A DNA stretch of 6,620 nucleotides from an uncultured Collinsella sp. (GTDB lineage: Bacteria > Actinomycetota > Coriobacteriia > Coriobacteriales > Coriobacteriaceae). The translations under genes and the position numbers were made by a program. Where the stretch lies: positions 1 through 6,620 of the forward strand of contig USAX01000107.1 of assembly GCA_900552705.1 (NCBI GenBank), given 5' to 3'. Position 1 is the first letter of the stretch. Each line of letters opens with the position of its first letter. The notes beneath the pieces were generated by a model. That model worked only from the letters and a program-made list of their open reading frames with translations, made no database searches and was not told the origin of the DNA. Below are positions 1-6,209 of the stretch, in pieces.

Positions 1-6
1 AACGAT

Positions 7-2994
7 TTGGGCAGTATGGACGACCTCGAGCTGATGCCGCTGGGCGGTGGCTATATGGTGCGACGCGAACGCTTGATGAATGAGCTTCTCGCCAAGGGCC
101 GAAAGGCCGGCATCGTGGTTCTTTATGCGCCCGACGGGTTTGGGAAGACCTCGGTGCTGCTGCAGTACACCCATGAGGTTAAATGCGACCCGACGCGAGG
201 CCCCGTGCGGATTATCGAGGCCGATCGCGCCACTGGGCGCGAGGTGTTTATGCAGCTCGAGGTGGTTACCGAAGAACTCAAAGACAAACCGCACTCCCTT
301 ATCGCGATTGATAATGTGCCAAACCTCGATCAGCACGATACCGAAGACCTCATCGACAGGATTCGCGGCCTGCGCGCTATGGGGGTAGGGGTCTTTATCT
401 CCTGCCGTCCTTCAAATCGTCAACTGATTCATGGGCTGGGCGATTCGGTTAAGATCAATGCGCAGATGCTCAAGGTGCATGCCTATGAGTATTCGGCGTG
501 GGCATCGGCGTTTTCGATCAGCACATCGCTCGACTTTTATCAGCTCACGCAGGGCGTGCCCGAGCTCGTTTCGGCATTGCAGACGGGTCTGTATGGCCAA
601 GGCGACGTAGCCGGTCTGCTCGAAAACGAGATTGTCAACGTATATGGCGCGGCACTTGTCGATCTGGCTTCGCTCGACAATAATGCGCTGTTTTGCGTGG
701 CATGTCTCATGATTTTGATGGGCGAGGGCAATATCGCAGAACTCGAGGCTTGCGGGGTGAGGCTATCGATGGTCGACCAGTCCTACTTTGTACGCGACTA
801 CCCGATCTTTGGCTTGGACCCCGCCGAGCGGAGTTTTACGTGTCTGGGCACGGAGGATAACGGACGCTTGCGTTTGCGTAAGTTGGTGGCCGAGGTTCGC
901 CCCGAACTTGTTCCGAGGGCGGCCCGGATTTTGCTTAAGGCGGGCCGATGCGATGCGGCGATGGGCCTGGCGGACGCCTTTTTGGACCGTGATGCGGTCC
1001 TTGAACTTGCTGGGCAGTATGGGGTCGATCTGGCTCTGACGGGGCACGGGGCCGATATCTGCCGAGCAGCGCTGGGCACGATCGATGCCGAGGATCCGGC
1101 TCCAGAGCCAACGCCTGCCGAGGCGCTTGGCGTATATCTGGCAGCGGTCAGCGTGTCCAATACAAAGCTCGCTCGCTATATGGCATCGGTCATCGAGCGC
1201 GGGGGCGAACGGGCGGCCTGCGAATTAGACCCTGTTTCATGGAGGGTGGCCCAGACACTGACGGCTGTTTGCTATGGGGACAACGGGCTTGGGCTTCCTA
1301 CGAACCTGACCGTGCCAGAAATCGAGACATCCCATACCGCACTCGATATGTTGTCCGCGCATATCGAGGTCAAGCGCTGCCTGACCGAGCGGGGAGATGA
1401 CGGCGGCGTTCTACAGCAGCTCAAAACGAGCAAGGCCTACGACTGTGAGCTCGACATCGCAGGGATTGTTATACGGGCCGACAGCATGCTGGTGGAGCTT
1501 TTTGACGGGTCGTTTGCGGGAACCGACGAGCGCGACGACGAGATGACGGTGGTGCGGGAGGCGCTCGACGTACGTGGGCTTAAGGCGATGGCTATCTGGG
1601 TGCGCATGGTGTTGGCGGCACGGCGGCTCCTTTCCGGCTTGCCGGTAACCGACGACGCGGCATTCAACGAGCTCGATCGTTTTGCCGTGCGCATGCGCGA
1701 CAACCAGATTCAGCTGTTTGGCCTGTTGCTAGAAGGCTGGCAGTCGCTGGCAGAGGGACGGCCGGTTAATGCAAAGTTCCGTGCGGTCCAAGTGCTCAAA
1801 CTTGCCGAGGAGTCGATTGCGTACATGCGCGATAACGCATTGCTGTTGGAGCGCGCGGCGTATCTGCGTAACACCTCGATGGTTTCGGTGCGCGAGGAAG
1901 CGGAGCTACTCGATATAAGCCAGACGCAGGTTGGTGGAGCGGAGGCCTGGATGGTGGCGCTGCATTTGGCCTGTGCGGGCCGAGACAGCGATCTTGCGGC
2001 CTGGATGTCCATGAATCGTGCGGGGATTCTGGAGCCATCGTATCGGCTCTTTGCGCGCCTTGCCATGCATTGTCTGGGCGAGCCGGCGACCAGGATTCGC
2101 AAGAAGCTTCCCGTGCGCGAGCTGTCGCGGTACTCGCTGCGCGACGATTTGGAAGGGGAGGGCGAGCGCCTGTTCCAGGCCGGCGAGGTTGAAGCCGTCG
2201 ACGCCATTGACCATATCGAGATTCGCATGTTTGGGGCGTTTCGCGCCGAGCGCGACGGGTTTCCCATTACGGACAAAATGTGGCGCCGCAAGAAGGCGGC
2301 GACACTTGCCGAGCGGCTTGCGCTGGGCATGGATGCGCTCGTCGATCGCGAGACGCTGGCCATGGAGCTGTGGCCCCATGCCGAGTTCAATAGCGCCCGC
2401 AACAACCTGTACTCGACGATATCGCGCTTGCGGTCGGCTTTGGGACCGACGCCGGATGGCAAGTCGTGTGTGCTCATCCAAAATGAATGCATCGGACTTA
2501 ACGGCGACTACGTCAAGACCGATGCACGGCTGTTTGACCAGATAAGCCGCGAGGTTTTGGGAAATCGCACGGGCGCGCGCGGGCCCCATTTAGTTGAGCT
2601 GTGCCTTAAGATTGAGCAGCTTTATGCCGGACCGCTGTATGTTCCCAATGGCTGTAACCCCACCTACTTTTTGCGTATGCGACGCATTATGCAGTCAAAG
2701 TACATCGATTGCATGATTAAGGGAGCAAATGCCGCTCTAGAAGAAAACGATCTGCAGTCGGCGATTTGGCTGGCGGAGTCGGGGCTTCGACAGGAAACGG
2801 CGCGTGAGGATATGGTGCGCTGCGCCATGCGCGTCTACAGTGCGGCGGGGCGGCGGCGCGATATCGTCGAGCTGTACAGCGGGCATATGCACCATCTGAG
2901 GGAGCAGGTCAATGGCGTGCCCGAGCCCGAGACGCGGCGTCTATACGAGCGCTTGGTGGAGGGGCGGCTCAATCGCGTGCTGGTCGAGCGATAA
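7..2994 (+). CDS. Large MalT/AfsR-like NTPase transcriptional regulator with C-terminal winged-helix and BTAD domains
   Basis: Predicted cytoplasmic ATP-dependent transcription regulator of about 995 residues. Near the N-terminus a VRRERL segment leads into a P-loop (APDGFGKTS, residues 41-49). A Walker B-like strand IAID follows at 99-102 and a FISCRP segment near 130, the layout of the MalT/STAND NTPases. Residues of roughly 290-730 are helix-rich and probably form TPR-like repeats that sense a signal or partner. Residues 737-815 match an OmpR/SARP-type winged helix: a MFGAF strand, WRRKK at 759, LWP at 788-790 and a recognition-helix region ending SRLRSALG at 813. A BTAD-like region follows, with TDARLFD at 838 and LYAGPLYVP at 872-880. 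The start is unresolved. The frame is open to the left edge, TTG at 7 and ATG at 16 are both possible, neither has a clear Shine-Dalgarno, and the true start may lie outside. The target genes and ligand are unknown. It is convergent with yhbY. Confidence 0.85.
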   Translation: MGSMDDLELMPLGGGYMVRRERLMNELLAKGRKAGIVVLYAPDGFGKTSVLLQYTHEVKCDPTRGPVRIIEADRATGREVFMQLEVVTEELKDKPHSLIAIDNVPNLDQHDTEDLIDRIRGLRAMGVGVFISCRPSNRQLIHGLGDSVKINAQMLKVHAYEYSAWASAFSISTSLDFYQLTQGVPELVSALQTGLYGQGDVAGLLENEIVNVYGAALVDLASLDNNALFCVACLMILMGEGNIAELEACGVRLSMVDQSYFVRDYPIFGLDPAERSFTCLGTEDNGRLRLRKLVAEVRPELVPRAARILLKAGRCDAAMGLADAFLDRDAVLELAGQYGVDLALTGHGADICRAALGTIDAEDPAPEPTPAEALGVYLAAVSVSNTKLARYMASVIERGGERAACELDPVSWRVAQTLTAVCYGDNGLGLPTNLTVPEIETSHTALDMLSAHIEVKRCLTERGDDGGVLQQLKTSKAYDCELDIAGIVIRADSMLVELFDGSFAGTDERDDEMTVVREALDVRGLKAMAIWVRMVLAARRLLSGLPVTDDAAFNELDRFAVRMRDNQIQLFGLLLEGWQSLAEGRPVNAKFRAVQVLKLAEESIAYMRDNALLLERAAYLRNTSMVSVREEAELLDISQTQVGGAEAWMVALHLACAGRDSDLAAWMSMNRAGILEPSYRLFARLAMHCLGEPATRIRKKLPVRELSRYSLRDDLEGEGERLFQAGEVEAVDAIDHIEIRMFGAFRAERDGFPITDKMWRRKKAATLAERLALGMDALVDRETLAMELWPHAEFNSARNNLYSTISRLRSALGPTPDGKSCVLIQNECIGLNGDYVKTDARLFDQISREVLGNRTGARGPHLVELCLKIEQLYAGPLYVPNGCNPTYFLRMRRIMQSKYIDCMIKGANAALEENDLQSAIWLAESGLRQETAREDMVRCAMRVYSAAGRRRDIVELYSGHMHHLREQVNGVPEPETRRLYERLVEGRLNRVLVER

Positions 2995-3024
2995 AAAATG
3001 AGCGTCCGAATTGCTCGGACGCTC
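2993..3024 (-). terminator. Intrinsic terminator of yhbY, abutting the convergent regulator's stop codon
   Basis: A perfect 10-bp stem (3000-3009 with 3015-3024; arms GAGCGTCCGA and TCGGACGCTC) encloses a 5-nt loop. Read on the minus strand it is followed by one A and then six T (2998-2993), the canonical form of a factor-independent terminator. It lies about 40 nt past the yhbY stop codon. The six T on the minus strand are the A run that contains the last bases of the regulator's TAA. On the plus strand the stem is not followed by a T-run, so it should act mainly for the minus strand. Confidence 0.88.
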
Positions 3025-3063
3025 GCAAGCTTGATGTATGCTGGCTCGCCGGATCATTGGCTC

Positions 3064-3363
3064 TTAGACGAGCTTGATCTTCTCGATGTCCTTGCGCGAG
3101 GACTCGCGATACAGCGAGAACTTGCGGCCGATGACCTGGACGACCTCGGCGTGGCAACGCTCGGAGAGCTCTTCGGCGGCCTCGCGGGCGGAAAGACTGG
3201 AGCCATCGAGCACGGAGCACTTAACGAGCTCATGCTTCTCCAGGTAGGCGACCGTCTGCTCGACGGTGCCCTCGTTGACATCGGACTTACCGATGATGAT
3301 GGCGGGGTTGAGGTGATGGGCCATGCTGCGAAGCTGCTTGACCTGGGCTCCTGTCAGTGCCAT
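3064..3363 (-). CDS. yhbY: YhbY/CRM-domain RNA-binding protein (ribosome assembly factor)
   Basis: A 99-residue single-domain protein that matches the bacterial YhbY (YqeI) family along its whole length. These proteins bind pre-50S ribosomal RNA particles through a CRM domain and act in the cytoplasm in large-subunit assembly. Visible landmarks are an N-terminal LTGAQVKQLRSMAHHLNP helix and turn (3-20), an IIIGKSDV segment at 22-29, HELVK at 44-48, and the C-terminal strand VVQVIGRKFSLYRES (74-88). The usual GxxG loop of CRM domains reads GKSD here (25-28), so its second glycine is replaced by aspartate. The ATG start at 3363 is preceded by a weak AGAAAG ribosome-binding site (3373-3378) with a 9-nt gap. 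The gene ends in a strong terminator and sits 158 nt downstream of the methyltransferase gene on the same strand, so co-transcription is possible but not shown. Confidence 0.92.
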   Translation of the reverse strand: MALTGAQVKQLRSMAHHLNPAIIIGKSDVNEGTVEQTVAYLEKHELVKCSVLDGSSLSAREAAEELSERCHAEVVQVIGRKFSLYRESSRKDIEKIKLV

Positions 3364-3521
3364 GGGTTCTCGCTTTCTATGTATGGGGCGCCCCGCGACG
3401 GGGCCTTAATCTACGTGAGCTGTCCCACGATAGCGCAGGAATGGCGCGGTGTGGAGCGCGTTTGCCCAGTTCAAAAAGAATGCGGATGCCGAGTGAGTGG
3501 GCGGTGCGGGCTGCGAACAGG

Positions 3522-4409
3522 CTATGAGCTGGGCGCAGAGACCGGCTCCCATGCAATAAACGCCCAACGAACCTTGCGGACATGATCGAGCATATAGCGC
3601 CCCTGCGGCACGCCCTTGGAGCCCGGCTCACCGGCATGGGGGTTCTCAATCATGTGTTGAGCGATGTAGCCGCGCAGGCAGTCGATCTTATCCTCGTTGC
3701 CATGCTCGAGCATACGGGAAAAATCCGCCACACCTGCCTCAAGGCTATCGAAGGTATCGCGACGAGGCGATTCAAAGTATGTAACCTGCGGCAACGCACC
3801 CATCTGAATGAGGATGTTGAAGGCGTACACAAAGCCATTGCTGCAGGTAACCGAGGCGCCGATAGCGTTCATCAAGTGCAGATCATAGCGCGGGCTGGAG
3901 TTGGCGACCATCGTGACAGCACAACGCCGACGAGCCGTACGGTCGAGCTTGGCAAGCGCGCCTTTTAGGTTGGTCGTGGTGACAGAGCGACTGGCAAAGG
4001 CAACATCAACAGCCTTGGCAACCGGCCCAACCAGATCCCAATCATCGTCCCAGGCAAGCTCAAGCGGCGTAATGCGATCCTCGAGCCCATAGTACTCAAT
4101 GCCAGCATCAAGCGTGCCCAACATGGCAGGGGAAAAGTCAGCAGCAATCACAGGATGCCCAGCCTGAGCAAGCGGAATAGCAATCGACCCAGCCCCGCAC
4201 CCCATATCGAGTACCGACTCGCCGGGCTCAAGCGCCAGCAGCTTTATAAAATCCCGAGCATAAGGGGCAGTCTCCAACGGCCGAAAATGCCGAGCCCTTT
4301 TATCCCACTCAAAAGAATCGTCAGCCCGCCGCCGATCAGCTTGAAGACGCATCCACTCCAGATTCCAATCTGTGGAAAGCAGCTCAGAACGATTCTCCCC
4401 ATCAGCCAC
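3522..4409 (-). CDS. Class I SAM-dependent methyltransferase, substrate unknown
   Basis: A predicted cytoplasmic protein of 295 residues with a Rossmann-type methyltransferase fold. Numbered from the GTG start, motif I is VLDMGCGAGS at 66-75 (the SAM-binding glycine loop) and the acidic residue after strand 2 lies in VIAADFS (Asp91), which should contact the ribose hydroxyls. An N-terminal stretch with WNLEWMRLQ and a FEWDKRARHF segment precedes the core; it may form a substrate lid. The C-terminal half shows no further motif that names the substrate. The GTG start at 4409 is chosen because an AGGAGG lies 7 nt upstream. A longer reading from TTG at 4469 would add 20 hydrophobic residues (LLVAALLLGGVAFLLLGG) but has no comparable ribosome-binding site and would place this Shine-Dalgarno inside the coding region. 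Its codons, particularly in the 5' half, end in T more often than those of the PFL gene upstream. Confidence 0.85.
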   Translation of the reverse strand: MADGENRSELLSTDWNLEWMRLQADRRRADDSFEWDKRARHFRPLETAPYARDFIKLLALEPGESVLDMGCGAGSIAIPLAQAGHPVIAADFSPAMLGTLDAGIEYYGLEDRITPLELAWDDDWDLVGPVAKAVDVAFASRSVTTTNLKGALAKLDRTARRRCAVTMVANSSPRYDLHLMNAIGASVTCSNGFVYAFNILIQMGALPQVTYFESPRRDTFDSLEAGVADFSRMLEHGNEDKIDCLRGYIAQHMIENPHAGEPGSKGVPQGRYMLDHVRKVRWAFIAWEPVSAPSS

Positions 4410-4576
4410 GGGCCAACCTCCTAGCAACAAAAAAGCGACTCCACCCAAAAGAAGAGCCGCAACCAGCAAATATCAGAAAAAGAACCGCTCCAACGCCAAA
4501 CCGCCACACCAACCAAGGCGGGCAGAAGCGAAGCGACTGCCACTGAGCCAGAACCCAGCCAAGGTTGAGATGTGCG
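4410..4576 (-). other. Intergenic leader upstream of the methyltransferase gene, strongly T-biased on the minus strand
   Basis: Together with the palindromic repeat to its right, this fills a 327-base stretch between two minus-strand genes. The plus strand is rich in A and C with few T, notably across 4423-4550, so the minus strand is T/G-rich. Minus-strand frames here are rich in hydrophobic residues, but the stretch shifts frame: SVAVASLLPALVGVAV in one frame, then VLFLIFAGC in a second, then LLVAALLLGGVAFLLL in a third. No frame has a good start site, and all three end or are overridden at the methyltransferase ribosome-binding site. The stretch could be an untranslated leader or a decayed small membrane-protein gene. 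No promoter is convincing. Confidence 0.35.
4416..4422 (-). promoter_or_regulatory. Strong Shine-Dalgarno that fixes the methyltransferase start
   Basis: On the minus strand AGGAGGT runs from 4422 to 4416, leaving 7 nt between AGGAGG and the GTG codon at 4409-4407. Match and spacing are near ideal. This decides the start against the longer in-frame reading with a hydrophobic N-terminus. Confidence 0.85.
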
Positions 4577-4718
4577 GGAGCCCCGCCGCCGGGCGGCAGA
4601 CATATAAGGTCGATCGCGAGTTCCGCACGAGCCGGAGAGCACTTAATGTGCTCTCCGTGCGAGTCAGGACTGTCCGAGCAGGCGACCTTATATGTCTGCC
4701 GCCCGGCGGCGGGGCTCC
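4577..4718. repeat. Palindromic element: perfect 36-bp inverted repeat around a 70-nt centre with its own hairpin
   Basis: Bases 4577-4612 are the exact reverse complement of 4683-4718, 36 pairs without mismatch; a G-U pair (4576/4719) could extend the RNA form by one. The arms begin GGAGCCCCGCCG and end CATATAAGGTCG towards the centre. Each arm also holds its own short palindrome (GCCGC-CGG-GCGGC at 4585-4597 on the left), so the arms may fold locally or with each other. The 70-nt centre contains a 9-bp stem, GGAGAGCAC (4634-4642) with GTGCTCTCC (4648-4656), around TTAAT. Five more pairs, CGCAC (4624-4628) with GTGCG (4657-4661), lie beyond a one-sided bulge. There is no T-run after it on either strand, so it is not a classical intrinsic terminator. 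No target-site duplication or transposase is visible. It begins 18 nt past the PFL stop codon. It may be a MITE- or BIME-like repeat or a structured RNA; the inverted repeat itself is certain. Confidence 0.95.
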
Positions 4719-4736
4719 TCGCCTCGTATCCCTAGG

Positions 4737-6101
4737 CTAGTTCTTCAGCGAGTTCAGCGGCGCCGGGAAGCGTCCACCGCGATGGGCAAGCACGGTGCCG
4801 GCGTTGGGGTTCACCGGCATGATGGGCGCACGGCCAAATAGGCCGCCGTACTCGACGCAGTCGCCCACGCCCTTGCCAATGGCGGGAATCACGCGGACGG
4901 CCGTGGTCTTGTTGTTGATGACGCCGATGGCCATCTCGTCGGCGATGATGCCGGCGATGGTCTCGACCGGGGTGTCGCCGGGGATGGCGATCATGTCCAG
5001 GCCAACGGAGCACACGCAGGTCATGGCCTCGAGCTTCTCGAGCGAGAGCGCGCCGGCCTCGACGGCGGCAATCATGCCGGCGTCCTCGGACACGGGGATA
5101 AAGGCGCCCGAGAGACCGCCCACGCTGGAGCTGGCCATGACGCCGCCCTTCTTGACGGCATCGTTGAGCATAGCGAGCGCGCAGGTCGTGCCCGGGCCGC
5201 CGCAGGTGCCCACGCCGATGATCTCGAGGATGCGAGCGACGGAGTCGCCGATGGCGGGCGTGGGAGCCAGCGACAGGTCGACAATGCCCTTCTCGACACC
5301 CAGGCGATGGGCGGCCTCGCGGCTCATGAGCTCGCCGGCACGGGTGATCTTAAAGGCGGTCTGCTTAATCTTCTCGGCGACTTCCATCATCGATGCAGAG
5401 TCGGGCAGCGTCTCCAGGGCTGCGGCCATAACGCCGGGGCCCGAGACGCCCACGTTGATGACGGCGTCGGCCTCGCCACCGCCGTGGACGGCGCCCGCCA
5501 TAAACGGGGAATCCTCGACCATGTTGGCAAAGCAGACAAACTTGGAAGCGCCGACGGAATCCTGGTCGGCCGTGAGTTTAGCGGCATCGATGATGGTCTG
5601 GGCGGCCATGAGCACGGCATCCATGTTGATGCCGGCGCGCAGGCTGGCGACGTTGACGCTGGAGCAGACGCGGCTGGTGGTAGCGAGCGCCTGGGGGATG
5701 GACTGGATGACGCGGCGGTCGGCGTCGCCGATACCCTTCTGGACGAGCGCGGAGAAGCCGCCCAGGTAGTCGATGCCGAGGGCCTCGGCCGCGCGGTCGA
5801 GGGCGTGCGCGATGGGGGTGAGGTCCTCATCCTTGCAGCATGCGGCGATCTGCGCCACCGGGGTGACGGAAACGCGCTTGTTGACAATGGGGATACCGTA
5901 CTCACGCTCGAGGTTCTCGGCGGTCTCGACCAAGTGCTCAGCCGTGTGCGTCACGTGGTCGTAGATCTTCGTGCACATGCGGTCGAGGTTCTCGTCACCG
6001 CAACCCATGAGCGAAACACCCATGGTGATGGTCCTGATGTCGAGGTTCTGCTCCTCAACCATGCCGCGGGTTTCCGCGATTTCTGCAGGCGTGATCGCCA
6101 T
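4737..6101 (-). CDS. PFL family protein (UPF0210 / DUF711)
   Basis: A 454-residue protein, the usual length for this family, which is conserved in many anaerobes, firmicutes and archaea. It resembles the pyruvate formate-lyase/anaerobic ribonucleotide reductase fold, but no reaction is established. Landmarks are the N-terminal NLDIRTITMGVSLMGC (19-34), GIPIVNKRVSVTPV soon after, DYLGGFSALVQKG, the glycine-rich SPFMAGAVHGGGEAD (198-212), and GTCGGPGTTC with cysteines at 300 and 307. The glycyl-radical motif of true PFL enzymes is not seen. The ATG at 6101 is preceded by AGGAG (6109-6113) at 7 nt and gives the normal family N-terminus. The longer in-frame reading to 6158 would run into the upstream hairpin. 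In many genomes this gene follows an ACT-domain (UPF0237) gene. None is present here; the gene directly upstream encodes a corrinoid protein. Codon choice strongly favours C- or G-ending codons, which suggests good expression. Confidence 0.93.
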   Translation of the reverse strand: MAITPAEIAETRGMVEEQNLDIRTITMGVSLMGCGDENLDRMCTKIYDHVTHTAEHLVETAENLEREYGIPIVNKRVSVTPVAQIAACCKDEDLTPIAHALDRAAEALGIDYLGGFSALVQKGIGDADRRVIQSIPQALATTSRVCSSVNVASLRAGINMDAVLMAAQTIIDAAKLTADQDSVGASKFVCFANMVEDSPFMAGAVHGGGEADAVINVGVSGPGVMAAALETLPDSASMMEVAEKIKQTAFKITRAGELMSREAAHRLGVEKGIVDLSLAPTPAIGDSVARILEIIGVGTCGGPGTTCALAMLNDAVKKGGVMASSSVGGLSGAFIPVSEDAGMIAAVEAGALSLEKLEAMTCVCSVGLDMIAIPGDTPVETIAGIIADEMAIGVINNKTTAVRVIPAIGKGVGDCVEYGGLFGRAPIMPVNPNAGTVLAHRGGRFPAPLNSLKN

Positions 6102-6108
6102 CCTTGCG

Positions 6109-6113
6109 CTCCT
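6109..6113 (-). promoter_or_regulatory. Shine-Dalgarno of the PFL-family gene
   Basis: AGGAG on the minus strand (6113 to 6109) lies 7 nt before the ATG at 6101-6099. It selects this start over the in-frame start at 6158, which would add 19 residues absent from the typical family N-terminus and lies within a stem-loop. Confidence 0.8.
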
Positions 6114-6146
6114 ATCTGCCAAAACGAGCATAGTCCCCTCTATTTT

Positions 6147-6184
6147 AACGTGCCGCACGCGTCTCGTGGCGCGTGCGGCACGTT
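6147..6184. terminator. 15-bp GC-rich hairpin between the corrinoid-protein and PFL genes, probable terminator
   Basis: Bases 6147-6161 pair perfectly with 6170-6184 (core CGTGCCGCACGCG) around the 8-nt loop TCTCGTGG. It starts about 26 nt past the stop codon of the corrinoid-protein gene, where a terminator is expected. On the minus strand the stem is followed by AAAATA, not a T-run, with only two T at the base of the stem. On the plus strand it ends in TTTT (6183-6186). It may therefore be a weak or bidirectional terminator, or an mRNA 3'-end stabiliser. The AT-rich TTAAAATA at its left edge could contribute a -10 element for the PFL gene, but no -35 match is visible. Confidence 0.55.
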
Positions 6185-6209
6185 TTGGTGCTCGGTTGTT
6201 TCCGTTGTG

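Noticed and set aside
1710..2492. 260-codon minus-strand open frame inside the regulator gene, and an overlapping one at 1906-2589
   Set aside because: Both lie antisense to the winged-helix part of the regulator, which has clear motifs. Ser/Arg-rich translation is typical of shadow frames.
3385..3404. Overlapping palindromes GGGGCGCCCC and GCCCCG-CGA-CGGGGC upstream of yhbY, possible leader switch
   Set aside because: Stems are short and GC-rich in a GC-rich genome, with no T-run and no known riboswitch features. Not supported as a regulatory element from sequence alone.
3470..3521. TTCTTTTTG tract on the minus strand past the methyltransferase stop as a possible terminator
   Set aside because: No convincing stem ends directly before the T-run.
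2998..3585. 195-codon plus-strand open frame starting just after the regulator stop
   Set aside because: It is the complement of yhbY, starts inside the terminator hairpin and has no ribosome-binding site. YhbY on the other strand is a clear family match.
4577..4718. Reading the inverted repeat as an intrinsic terminator of the PFL gene
   Set aside because: No T-run follows it on the minus strand, and the 36-bp arms around a 70-nt structured centre are far larger than a terminator stem. It may still affect the mRNA 3' end.
4577..4718. Reading the repeat as a CRISPR array or an insertion sequence
   Set aside because: There are only two inverted copies with no regular spacing or spacers, and 70 nt between them cannot encode a transposase.
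4372..4740. 122-codon plus-strand frame running through the palindromic element
   Set aside because: It starts inside the methyltransferase gene and crosses both repeat arms. The composition is Lys/Arg/Pro-rich with no recognisable domain or ribosome-binding site.
4795..5769. 324-codon plus-strand open frame inside the PFL gene
   Set aside because: Antisense shadow of a strongly recognised family, rich in Ser/Pro/Ala/Met with no domain.
6102..6158. Longer N-terminus for the PFL-family protein
   Set aside because: The extra 19 residues lie in the intergenic hairpin and before a good Shine-Dalgarno. The ATG at 6101 gives the normal family start.
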